A DNA stretch of 6,883 nucleotides from Methylorubrum extorquens (GCA_019695455.1 JAEUAC010000453.1:1-6883); one strand, 5' to 3'; positions 1 through 5,253 are shown, counted from the stretch's first letter. Numbers and translations are program-made. The notes: generated by a model not told the origin, from the sequence alone.

Positions 1-1
1 C

Positions 2-94
2 GTGGTCGAGGTGCCGGCCCCGGCCAAGGCGGCGGCCGCCAAGCCCGCCGCGGCCGCGACGCCCGCCGCGACCCCGGCTCCCGCGAAGCCCTGA
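2..94 (+). CDS. C-terminal end of an unidentified gene (5' part outside window)
   Basis: Reading from base 2, 30 codons run without a stop to a TGA at 92-94. The peptide begins VVEVPAPAKAAAAK and is made almost only of Ala, Pro, Lys, Thr and Val. Such low-complexity Ala/Pro/Lys tails are common at the ends of GC-rich alphaproteobacterial proteins and are not diagnostic of a family. No domain is visible, so no function can be assigned. The frame is supported by a perfect hairpin 8 bases after the stop, which fits a gene end. The other two forward frames are also open here, so the frame choice is likely but not proven. Confidence 0.55.
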   Translation: MVEVPAPAKAAAAKPAAAATPAATPAPAKP

Positions 95-102
95 CGCGAC
101 GT

Positions 103-129
103 CCGAGGCGGCCTCCCCGGCCGCCTCGG
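103..129 (+). terminator. Perfect 11-bp hairpin after the first gene
   Basis: CCGAGGCGGCC (103-113) and GGCCGCCTCGG (119-129) are exact reverse complements around the 5-base loop TCCCC. The stem starts 8 bases after the stop codon at 92-94. No T-run follows, so this is not a textbook intrinsic terminator. GC-rich alphaproteobacteria often have such hairpins at 3' ends, where they act in termination or protect the mRNA end. Confidence 0.55.
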
Positions 130-165
130 CTGTCCGCGACGACCCGATCGGTTTCGGAGATTGCG

Positions 166-663
166 ATGTCCCCCCTCCCCACCCTCGCCGCCGCCTTTCT
201 CGGCGCCGGCATCGCGACGGGCGCCACGGCCGCCTTCGCGTCCGACCTCGACTGCGCCGTGCCGTCCGCCTCGCGCAGCGTCGACGCCTCCCTGGCGAAG
301 GCGCTCCGCGGCGCGGAACGCCATCCGGGCCTCGACGGCGACATCCGGGCCGCGATCGGCCGCATGGCGGCGGCCGGGATGGCCAAGGGCGAGATCGTCG
401 ACCGCCTGGTCGAGGCGTATTGCCCGCTCGTGAAGTCCGATCCCGTCCTGACCTTCGACCAGAAGCAGGAGGCCGTGCGCAGCTTCGCGAGCGCCGTGAC
501 CGACACGGTCTTCGCGCCCGCGGACGCGCCGGAGAGCATCCTCCTCTCCGTGGCGATCCCGCCCGCCCTGTCCGAGCAGATCCAGGTCGCGGCCGCGAAG
601 CGGGGGCTCACCCGCTCCGAATGGGTCCGCGACGCCCTCACGGCCCGGCTCGCCCGGCCCTGA
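166..663 (+). CDS. Hypothetical protein: signal-peptide-like N-terminus, ribbon-helix-helix-like C-terminus
   Basis: A 165-residue protein that I do not recognise as a named family. The ATG at 166 has GGAG at 156-159 with a 6-base spacer, and codon use has the strong third-position G/C bias of the neighbours. Residues 1-25 are hydrophobic and Ala/Gly-rich and end in A-F-A before Ser26, like a signal peptidase I site. However, the n-region has no Lys or Arg, which weakens the call. Two cysteines (C30, C86) could form a disulfide if the protein is exported. Residues 40-115 look helical. Residues 124-162 read as a strand (ILLSVAIP), a helix (PALSEQIQVAAAKRG) and a second helix (TRSEWVRDALTARL), which closely follows the CopG/Arc ribbon-helix-helix pattern. 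Those proteins are cytoplasmic DNA-binding or antitoxin proteins, so this conflicts with export. No toxin gene is adjacent. Its function is unknown. Confidence 0.85.
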   Translation: MSPLPTLAAAFLGAGIATGATAAFASDLDCAVPSASRSVDASLAKALRGAERHPGLDGDIRAAIGRMAAAGMAKGEIVDRLVEAYCPLVKSDPVLTFDQKQEAVRSFASAVTDTVFAPADAPESILLSVAIPPALSEQIQVAAAKRGLTRSEWVRDALTARLARP

Positions 664-668
664 AGCCG

Positions 669-694
669 GCCGCCGCGCGAAATTCGTCGGCGGC
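669..694 (+). terminator. Hairpin just after the 166-663 gene
   Basis: GCCGCCG (669-675) pairs exactly with CGGCGGC (688-694). The 12-base loop contains a further self-complementary CGAA/TTCG. It lies 5 bases after the TGA at 661-663, which fits a 3'-end hairpin. No T-run follows. Confidence 0.4.
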
Positions 695-699
695 GGACC

Positions 700-727
700 T
701 TGCGCCCCGGGTCGAATCCCCCTATCT
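700..727 (+). promoter_or_regulatory. Weak candidate promoter for the odc leader transcript
   Basis: TTGCGC (700-705) and CTATCT (722-727) are separated by 16 bases. This loosely resembles the alphaproteobacterial housekeeping pattern of a TTG-type -35 box and a C/TAT-type -10 box. The position is sensible, after the hairpin that follows the upstream gene and before the structured leader. The -35 box matches the consensus only in its first three bases, so this is a guess that transcript-start data could easily overturn. Confidence 0.2.
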
Positions 728-819
728 CCGCCTTGCCCAATTTCGCACGTGCCTGTGGCAGTGTGTCGGTTGGTGGGCATCCGGACAAGAGGCCGGACAG
801 CCGCCAGGGATTTAGGAGC

Positions 820-1198
820 GTTGCCGACGGGGTTGGATCCCCTCAGGCGGTTCTCCAGGTGGAAACACCGATCCCGACAACAACCGGCAGCCGGAGGGAA
901 AACCGGCGAACCCCGCTCTCCACGGGGGACGCAGCTTGAAGCAACGACGAACGGGCTTTTTTGGTCTCGTCCGCCCTCCACAGGCGGACACCGAAGAGGC
1001 TTGTTTCTCTTGCCGGGCGTGCGGATGGGTCTCTCATCCAAACGAAGGCAGCATCGTCGGGTTTGACGGTGCGTTCGATGGCTCCCGTGTCTCCACAGCA
1101 CGGGGCGTCGCGACGCATTGGCTTCCCAATGACGCCGGGTGGCGAAGGGATCTCCTTCCCGCCTGATTTTCAACCGGGGCCGGCCGTGCCGGCACGTT
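820..1198 (+). promoter_or_regulatory. speF leader: Structured 5' leader of odc, probably the alphaproteobacterial speF leader motif
   Basis: The gap before odc is 556 bases long, AT-richer than the flanking genes, and contains a chain of perfect stems. These are GGTG-GAAA-CACC (858-869, a GNRA tetraloop), GCCGG/CCGGC (890-894/903-907), CCCCG/CGGGG (911-915/923-927), GTCCGCC/GGCGGAC (969-975/983-989), GGATG/CATCC (1023-1027/1035-1039), CCCGTG/CACGGG (1084-1089/1099-1104) and CATTGG-CTTC-CCAATG (1116-1131). They continue with GGCG/CGCC (1141-1144/1160-1163) and GCCGG/CCGGC (1179-1183/1189-1193). A conserved leader RNA named speF is known upstream of ornithine decarboxylase genes in alphaproteobacteria, and the position, size and downstream gene all fit. 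I identify it by context and structure, not by alignment. Its ends are approximate and its ligand or mechanism is not evident here. Confidence 0.72.
1141..1170 (+). terminator. Candidate attenuator hairpin in the odc leader
   Basis: GGCG (1141-1144) pairs with CGCC (1160-1163), and within it AAGG (1145-1148) pairs with CCTT (1154-1157), leaving a CC bulge. An alternative register pairs GGGA with TCCC. The stem is followed directly by TGATTTTC, the only hairpin in the leader followed by a T-rich stretch. It lies about 50 bases before the odc start, where an attenuator would act. The T-tract is short, so this is a weak terminator at best. Confidence 0.4.
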
Positions 1199-1207
1199 GA
1201 ACCTTCT

Positions 1208-1213
1208 GGGGAG
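1208..1213 (+). promoter_or_regulatory. Ribosome binding site setting the odc start
   Basis: GGGGAG at 1208-1213 stands 6 bases before the ATG at 1220. It picks this ATG over an in-frame GTG at 1139, which would add 27 residues unlike the enzyme family, translated from the leader hairpins. Confidence 0.8.
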
Positions 1214-1219
1214 AGCGCC

Positions 1220-2380
1220 ATGACGGAGCGCATCCGTGATTTCCTGTCCGACCGCCGACGCGCGGGGCTCGACGACGGCCCGGTGCTCGTGGTGGACCTC
1301 GACGTGGTTCGCGAGAACTACGGCAAGTTCGCCCGCGCCCTGCCCGACACGCGCGTGTTCTACGCCGTGAAGGCGAACCCGGAGCCGAAGCTGCTCGCGG
1401 TGCTGGCCGAACTCGGCTCGTGCTTCGACACGGCGTCCGTGGCCGAGATCCGCATGGCGCTCGCCGCCGGCGCGAGCGCGGACCGCATCTCGTTCGGCAA
1501 CACGATCAAGAAGGAGCGCGACGTCGCGGCCGCCCTGCGGCTCGGCGTGCGCCTCTTCGCGGTCGATTGCGAGGTCGAGGCCGAGAAGATCGCTCGCGCG
1601 AAGACCGAGACGGGCGCCGAGGACGTGCGCGTGTTCTGCCGCATCCTCTGCGACGGCGCGGGCGCCGAATGGCCGCTGTCGCGGAAGTTCGGCTGCGAGC
1701 CCTCCATGGCGGTGGACGTGCTCGAGCACGCCCATCGGCTCGGGCTCGAAGCCTACGGCGTGTCCTTCCATGTCGGCTCCCAGCAGCCGAACACGGAGGC
1801 GTGGGACGGTGCCCTCGGATCGGCGTCGTGGATCTTTCGCGAATGCGCCGAGCGGGGCATCCACCTCGGCATGGTCAATCTCGGCGGCGGGTTCCCGACG
1901 AAGTATCTGAAAGACGTTCCGGCGGTCGAGGCTTACGGCAACTCGATCTTCCGGGCGCTCTCGAAGCACTTCGGCAACCAGCTGCCCGAGACGATCATCG
2001 AGCCGGGCCGCGGCATGGTCGGCAATGCGGGCGTGATCGAGTCCGAGGTCGTTCTCGTCTCCGAGAAGAGCAAGAGCGCGGACGAGATCCGGTGGGTCTA
2101 CCTGGACATCGGCAAGTTCGGCGGCCTCGCCGAGACGATGGACGAGTCGATCCGCTACGACATCCGGACCGTGCACGACGAGGACCGCCGGGTCCCCTGC
2201 GTGCTCGCCGGACCGACCTGCGACTCGGCCGACGTGATGTACGAGAAGACGCCGTATTGGCTGCCGGTCTCGCTCGAGATCGGCGACCGCGTCCTCATCG
2301 AGGGCACGGGCGCCTACACGTCGACCTACTCGTCCGTCGCCTTCAACGGCCTGCCGCCGCTCGAGACCGTCGTCATCTGA
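1220..2380 (+). CDS. odc: Ornithine decarboxylase (PLP enzyme, alanine-racemase fold)
   Basis: A 386-residue cytoplasmic enzyme that probably converts L-ornithine to putrescine and CO2, the entry step of polyamine synthesis. The order of motifs is that of fold-type III decarboxylases. YAVKANP at 48-54 carries the PLP-binding lysine K51. SFHVGSQ at 182-188 contains the ring-stacking His184, and LGGGFPT at 221-227 is the phosphate-binding Gly loop. EPGR at 261-264 binds PLP phosphate. GPTCDSAD at 331-338 supplies the catalytic Cys334 and Asp335, and GTGAYT at 362-367 supplies Tyr366. All key residues are present and the length matches bacterial members. Close relatives include enzymes that also take lysine, and sequence reading alone cannot exclude dual ornithine/lysine use. 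It differs from the E. coli SpeF/SpeC type, which has another fold. The long leader upstream suggests control by attenuation or a regulatory RNA. Confidence 0.95.
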   Translation: MTERIRDFLSDRRRAGLDDGPVLVVDLDVVRENYGKFARALPDTRVFYAVKANPEPKLLAVLAELGSCFDTASVAEIRMALAAGASADRISFGNTIKKERDVAAALRLGVRLFAVDCEVEAEKIARAKTETGAEDVRVFCRILCDGAGAEWPLSRKFGCEPSMAVDVLEHAHRLGLEAYGVSFHVGSQQPNTEAWDGALGSASWIFRECAERGIHLGMVNLGGGFPTKYLKDVPAVEAYGNSIFRALSKHFGNQLPETIIEPGRGMVGNAGVIESEVVLVSEKSKSADEIRWVYLDIGKFGGLAETMDESIRYDIRTVHDEDRRVPCVLAGPTCDSADVMYEKTPYWLPVSLEIGDRVLIEGTGAYTSTYSSVAFNGLPPLETVVI

Positions 2381-2384
2381 CCAG

Positions 2385-2407
2385 CGAGCGGGGCTCCACC
2401 CCGCTCG
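2385..2407 (+). terminator. Perfect 9-bp hairpin after odc
   Basis: CGAGCGGGG (2385-2393) and CCCCGCTCG (2399-2407) are exact reverse complements around CTCCA. The stem begins 4 bases after the odc stop. No T-run follows. It shares its last two bases with the repeat element that starts at 2406, so it could be part of that element's insertion context instead of an independent terminator. Confidence 0.5.
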
Positions 2408-2501
2408 TCATCCCGGGGAGCCCGCGCGAGCGGGCGTGTCGAAGGACGCACGACCGTCGTGCGGGCTTCGGGACGGCGCGCCGCGCCTCCCCGGCATGAC
2501 G
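2406..2501. repeat. Palindromic dispersed-repeat-like element with terminal inverted repeats
   Basis: The ends CGTCATCCCGGGGAG (2406-2420) and CTCCCCGGCATGACG (2487-2501) are inverted repeats matching at 14 of 15 positions. Inside are two further hairpins: CCCGC-GCGA-GCGGG (2421-2434) and GCACG/CGTGC (2448-2452/2458-2462). The whole 96-base unit can fold as a branched cruciform or RNA. It carries no plausible gene. Ends of the form GTCATCCCGGG...CCCGG-ATGAC are typical of intergenic palindromic repeats in Rhizobiales-type genomes. Only one copy lies in this window, so dispersal is inferred. Confidence 0.6.
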
Positions 2502-2533
2502 AACCTCCGACCATTCCCTCACTTCCCGAACGG

Positions 2534-2554
2534 CCGCCGGGCCTCGCCCGGCGG
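2534..2554 (+). other. Perfect 9-bp hairpin upstream of the GNAT gene
   Basis: CCGCCGGGC (2534-2542) and GCCCGGCGG (2546-2554) are exact reverse complements with a 3-base loop CTC. It lies between the repeat element and the GNAT ribosome binding site, about 50 bases before the start codon. No T-run follows. It may be a weak terminator, an mRNA stabiliser, or a spacer structure of no function. Confidence 0.35.
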
Positions 2555-2602
2555 TGCGAGGGCTGTCGTCTCCCATCTCCAGCGCCCTGGGAGGGCCGGC
2601 CT

Positions 2603-3163
2603 ATGTTCGCCATCCGTCACGAGATCCCGTCCGACGTCGCGTCCCGCGAGGCGCTGCTCGACCGCTGCTTCGCGGGCGACCGCTTCCGCAAGACGTCCGA
2701 GCGCCTGCGCGAGGGGCGCCTGCCCGCCGAAGGCCTGTCGCTCGTGGTGGACCACGACGGCGCGGTCGCGGCGACCGTGCGGCTGTGGCACGTTGCGGCC
2801 GGCCCGGGGCGTCCCGCGCTCCTGCTCGGGCCCATCGCGGTCGATCCGGCCCTGCAGGGGCTCGGGATCGGCTCCAAGCTGATGCGCGAGACGCTGGAGC
2901 GGGCCCGCGACCTCGGCCATGGCGCCGTGCTGCTCGTGGGCGATGCGCCCTACTACGCCCGGTTCGGCTTCGCGGCCGCGACGGTCGCGGATCTGTGGCT
3001 GCCCGGCCCCTGGGAGCCGGGGCGCTTCCAGGGCCTCGAGCTCGTCCCGGGCGCTCTCGCGGGTGCGGCGGGCCTCGTCTCGCCGACGGGCGCGCGACGA
3101 CCCCTGCCGGCCTTCCGCGACCTGCTGAGGCAGGCGGAGCCCGGCACGGCCCGGGCCGCCTGA
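2603..3163 (+). CDS. GNAT-family N-acetyltransferase (YhbS-like)
   Basis: A 186-residue cytoplasmic enzyme expected to transfer acetyl from acetyl-CoA to an amine; the substrate is unknown. The ATG at 2603 has GGAGG at 2590-2594 with an 8-base spacer. An in-frame GTG at 2459 would start inside the repeat element and was rejected. The fold reads in order: an N-terminal strand and helix (1-45), the strand LSLVVDHDGAVAATVRLW (45-62), the motif-A strand LLLGPIAVDPALQ with the acetyl-CoA phosphate loop QGLGIG at 85-90, and the helix after it. A strand AVLLVGD (108-114) precedes PYYARFGF at 116-123, the Tyr/Phe signature of this branch. The last 25 residues are a less conserved tail. It lies 222 bases after odc on the same strand, so co-transcription is possible, but two hairpins and a repeat intervene. 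A role in acetylating a polyamine is conceivable but not shown. Confidence 0.9.
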   Translation: MFAIRHEIPSDVASREALLDRCFAGDRFRKTSERLREGRLPAEGLSLVVDHDGAVAATVRLWHVAAGPGRPALLLGPIAVDPALQGLGIGSKLMRETLERARDLGHGAVLLVGDAPYYARFGFAAATVADLWLPGPWEPGRFQGLELVPGALAGAAGLVSPTGARRPLPAFRDLLRQAEPGTARAA

Positions 3164-3166
3164 GCG

Positions 3167-4111
3167 TCAGGCCGGATGGGAGGCGGCGGGATCGGTCCCG
3201 CCGCCGCCGTGGCCCGGCATGCCGGCGAGAAGCCGCTTGAGGCCGTAGCCCACCCCCACGATCCCGAAGCCGGCCAGCAGGATCGCGACGGGGTGCGGCC
3301 CCAGCCGCTCGAACACCTGCGTGTAGAAGTGGATGGCGCCGAACACGGTCGCCGCGATCAGGGGCCAGCGTCGGTTGTCGCGCCAGGCCCAGAGGCCGGC
3401 CGCCACGAGGGCCAGGGCCCAGGCCACCGTGAAATGTAGGGGCGAGACCCGCACCCCGCCGATCCGGTCGCCCCAGAGCGAGCCGACCAGGAAGGCGAGG
3501 TTGGCGAGAAGCGCGGCCGTCCGGGCCGCGACGAGCGCCAGGCGCTCGTAGCGCGCCGGAAGGCGCGTCGCCGCCGCCACGAGGCCGATGGCGAGCAGCG
3601 CGAAGACGGCGATCGTGACCACGGGGGCATCGATCACGAGCGTGTACTGCGCGTGACCGTACCGGCTCGAGGCGCCGAGGGCGCTCGACAGGAGGAGCAC
3701 GGAGCCGGCCGCCAGGAGGCCGTTCTCCGCCACGATCGCGGCCCCGACGGCGAGCAGGGCGGCGAGCAGGAAGGTGCGGGCCGAGCCGCCCTCCAGCAGC
3801 ACGAGGCCGGCCGCGAGGAGCGCGGTGCCGATCACGAGCGTGATCTGGCCGAGCAGCGCCCAGCGCCGCCCGCCCCGGAGCACCAGCGCGAGACCGAGCG
3901 CCCCGAGGACGAGGCCCGGCGGCAGGAGGCCGCGGAGCCCGCCCCCGAGCGCGACGAAGCCGAGCGTGACGGCGACGACGCCGAAGCCGATCAGGATGTT
4001 GACGGCGAGTTCGGTCGTCTGGTGACCGGCCATCGCGCGGAGCCGGTCGCGCTGCGCGGGCGTGACGACGCCCTCCTGCAGGGCGCGGTCCAGATCGATC
4101 AGCACCTTCAT
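3167..4111 (-). CDS. Polytopic membrane protein, DUF2157-like
   Basis: A 314-residue inner-membrane protein of unknown function. Residues 1-34 form a charged cytoplasmic helix pair (MKVLIDLDRALQEGVVTPAQ, with a following QRDRL), the pattern seen before the membrane region in DUF2157 proteins. About nine or ten hydrophobic segments follow: roughly 35-58, 61-78, 84-106, 110-127, 129-147, 155-180, 190-213, 225-242, 248-270 and 274-293. The tail after 295 is Gly/His/Pro-rich. No catalytic motif is visible. The start ATG (4109-4111) has no clear Shine-Dalgarno sequence, only a weak GGGTG about nine bases upstream, but the conserved N-terminal pattern supports it. The stop lies 3 bases from the stop of the convergent GNAT gene. 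The family assignment is from pattern memory and is moderate; membrane protein is near certain. Confidence 0.85.
   Translation of the reverse strand: MKVLIDLDRALQEGVVTPAQRDRLRAMAGHQTTELAVNILIGFGVVAVTLGFVALGGGLRGLLPPGLVLGALGLALVLRGGRRWALLGQITLVIGTALLAAGLVLLEGGSARTFLLAALLAVGAAIVAENGLLAAGSVLLLSSALGASSRYGHAQYTLVIDAPVVTIAVFALLAIGLVAAATRLPARYERLALVAARTAALLANLAFLVGSLWGDRIGGVRVSPLHFTVAWALALVAAGLWAWRDNRRWPLIAATVFGAIHFYTQVFERLGPHPVAILLAGFGIVGVGYGLKRLLAGMPGHGGGGTDPAASHPA
3182..3205. terminator. Perfect 10-bp hairpin between convergent genes, inside the membrane gene's last codons
   Basis: GGCGGCGGGA (3182-3191) and TCCCGCCGCC (3196-3205) are exact reverse complements around the tetraloop TCGG. It is the strongest stem in this region and begins 18 bases after the GNAT stop, so it could end the GNAT transcript. 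On the other strand it encodes the Gly-rich tail of the membrane protein. No T-run flanks it. Confidence 0.45.
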
Positions 4112-4265
4112 GGCGGCGGCACCCGGACGGAGCGGCTCCCGTCACGGCTCCCTTAGACCAGCGGAGTGGTTGCCGCCCGGTTTCGCCCCTCGCGGCGCCG
4201 CCTGCCCTTCCACCCGGATGCCGCGGCACGATATAGGTCGGGCGAAATCGCCGTCAGGATCCATC
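4112..4265. promoter_or_regulatory. Divergent intergenic region between the membrane gene and cobW
   Basis: These 154 bases must hold the promoters of both flanking genes. On the plus strand, GATATAGG at 4230-4237 is the only AT-rich hexamer and sits about 30 bases before the cobW ATG, a plausible -10 box, but no good -35 box is visible. AGGA at 4256-4259 is the cobW ribosome binding site, 6 bases before the ATG. A direct repeat CGGCTCCC occurs at 4133-4140 and 4145-4152, with a 12-base period; it could bind a regulator. I see no recognisable Zur-type palindrome. Confidence 0.35.
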
Positions 4266-5225
4266 ATGTCGGACAAGATCCCCGTCACCGTGCTGACCGG
4301 CTACCTCGGCGCCGGCAAGACCACCCTCCTCAACCGCATCCTCACCGAGCAGCACGGCAAGCGCTACGCCGTCATCGTCAACGAGTTCGGCGAGATCGGC
4401 ATCGACAACGAGCTCGTCGTCGGGGCCGACGAGGAGGTGTTCGAGATGAACAACGGCTGCATCTGCTGCACCGTCCGCGGCGACCTCATCCGCATCATCG
4501 AGGGCCTGATGCGCCGCAAGGGCCAGTTCGACGCGATCATCGTCGAGACGACGGGCCTCGCGGACCCGGCGCCCGTCGCCCAGACCTTCTTCGTCGACGC
4601 GGACGTGGCGGAGCGCGCGCGCCTCGACGCCGTCGTGACGGTCGCGGACGCGAAGTGGCTGTCCGAGCGCCTGAAGGACGCCCCGGAGGCGAAGAACCAG
4701 ATCGCCTTCGCGGACGTCATCCTCCTGAACAAGGTCGATCTCGTCGACGAGGCGGCCCTGGCCGACGTCGAGGGCCGGATCCGGGCCATCAACCCCTCCG
4801 CCACGATCCACCGGACGCAGAACTGCGCGATCCCGATCGCCGACGTCCTCGACCGCAAGGCCTTCGACCTCGACCGCATCATGGAGGTCGAGCCCGAGTT
4901 CCTGGAGCCCGGCCACCATCACCACCACGACGACGAGATCGATTCCTTCTCGTTCCGGGCCGGCGAGGTGAATCCCGACAAGTTCATGCCGTGGATCTCG
5001 GAGCTGACCCAGACGGAGGGCCCGAACATCCTGCGCTGCAAGGGCATCGTGGCCTTTCCGAAAGAGCCCAAGCGCTTCGTCTTCCAGGGCGTCCACATGA
5101 TCCTGGACGGCGACCTCCAGCGCGACTGGAAGCCGGACGAGAAGCGCGAGAGCCGCGTGGTCTTCATCGGCCGCGACCTGAACGAGCGCGCCATCCGGGA
5201 CGGCTTCATGGCCTGCGCGGCGTGA
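4266..5225 (+). CDS. CobW/COG0523 family GTPase, probable metallochaperone
   Basis: A 319-residue cytoplasmic G3E-family GTPase. Motifs in order: Walker A GYLGAGKT at 12-19; switch region VNEFGEIGIDNELV at 38-51; the metal-binding CICC of the family's CxCC motif at 65-68; ETTGLADP at 94-101 (Walker B/G3 region); and NKVD at 155-158 for guanine recognition. A run of five histidines at 217-221 followed by Asp-Asp-Glu lies in the linker, typical of the family and able to bind Zn, Co or Ni. The CobW C-terminal domain (about 225-312) ends in VVFIGRDLNE. All core motifs are intact. The family delivers metal to client proteins with GTP hydrolysis; members serve zinc, cobalamin or nitrile hydratase cofactors. 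No cobalamin gene is nearby, so I leave the symbol empty. The start is set by AGGA at 4256-4259. It probably shares an operon with the WD40 gene 28 bases downstream. Confidence 0.95.
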   Translation: MSDKIPVTVLTGYLGAGKTTLLNRILTEQHGKRYAVIVNEFGEIGIDNELVVGADEEVFEMNNGCICCTVRGDLIRIIEGLMRRKGQFDAIIVETTGLADPAPVAQTFFVDADVAERARLDAVVTVADAKWLSERLKDAPEAKNQIAFADVILLNKVDLVDEAALADVEGRIRAINPSATIHRTQNCAIPIADVLDRKAFDLDRIMEVEPEFLEPGHHHHHDDEIDSFSFRAGEVNPDKFMPWISELTQTEGPNILRCKGIVAFPKEPKRFVFQGVHMILDGDLQRDWKPDEKRESRVVFIGRDLNERAIRDGFMACAA

Positions 5226-5253
5226 GGGGGTCCGGTTCGCGGATGCGTCCGGC

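Noticed and set aside
749..1066. 105-codon plus-strand frame in the odc leader, with AGGAG at 814-818 near an in-frame TTG at 821
   Set aside because: It crosses many RNA stems, has low third-position G/C compared with real genes here, and has no recognisable motif. The region is better explained as structured RNA.
843..1118. 91-codon minus-strand frame in the odc leader
   Set aside because: It is antisense to the leader hairpins, with no clear ribosome binding site or domain.
1139..1219. Upstream in-frame GTG extension of odc by 27 codons
   Set aside because: The extra residues come from leader stems and are unlike the family N-terminus. The ATG at 1220 has a good ribosome binding site.
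1034..2176. 380-codon minus-strand frame opposite odc
   Set aside because: It is a shadow of the conserved decarboxylase, with Arg/His/Ala/Asp-rich sequence and no recognisable motif.
2459..2602. Upstream in-frame GTG extension of the GNAT gene by 48 codons
   Set aside because: It would start inside the palindromic repeat, and the ATG at 2603 has GGAGG at good spacing and matches the family N-terminus.
2601..4229. 542-codon minus-strand frame overlapping the GNAT and membrane genes
   Set aside because: The translation is Arg/Pro/Ala-rich low complexity, while frames on either strand here encode a GNAT enzyme and a coherent membrane protein.
4062..4265. Upstream extension of the CobW gene by 68 codons
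   Set aside because: It overlaps the start of the divergent membrane gene. The residues before MSDKIPVTVLTGYLG are not family-like, and the later ATG has AGGA at 6 bases.
4112..4265. Zur box controlling the CobW gene
   Set aside because: Zinc-regulated COG0523 genes often have an AT-rich palindromic Zur site, but I find no such palindrome; GATATAGG alone is not one.
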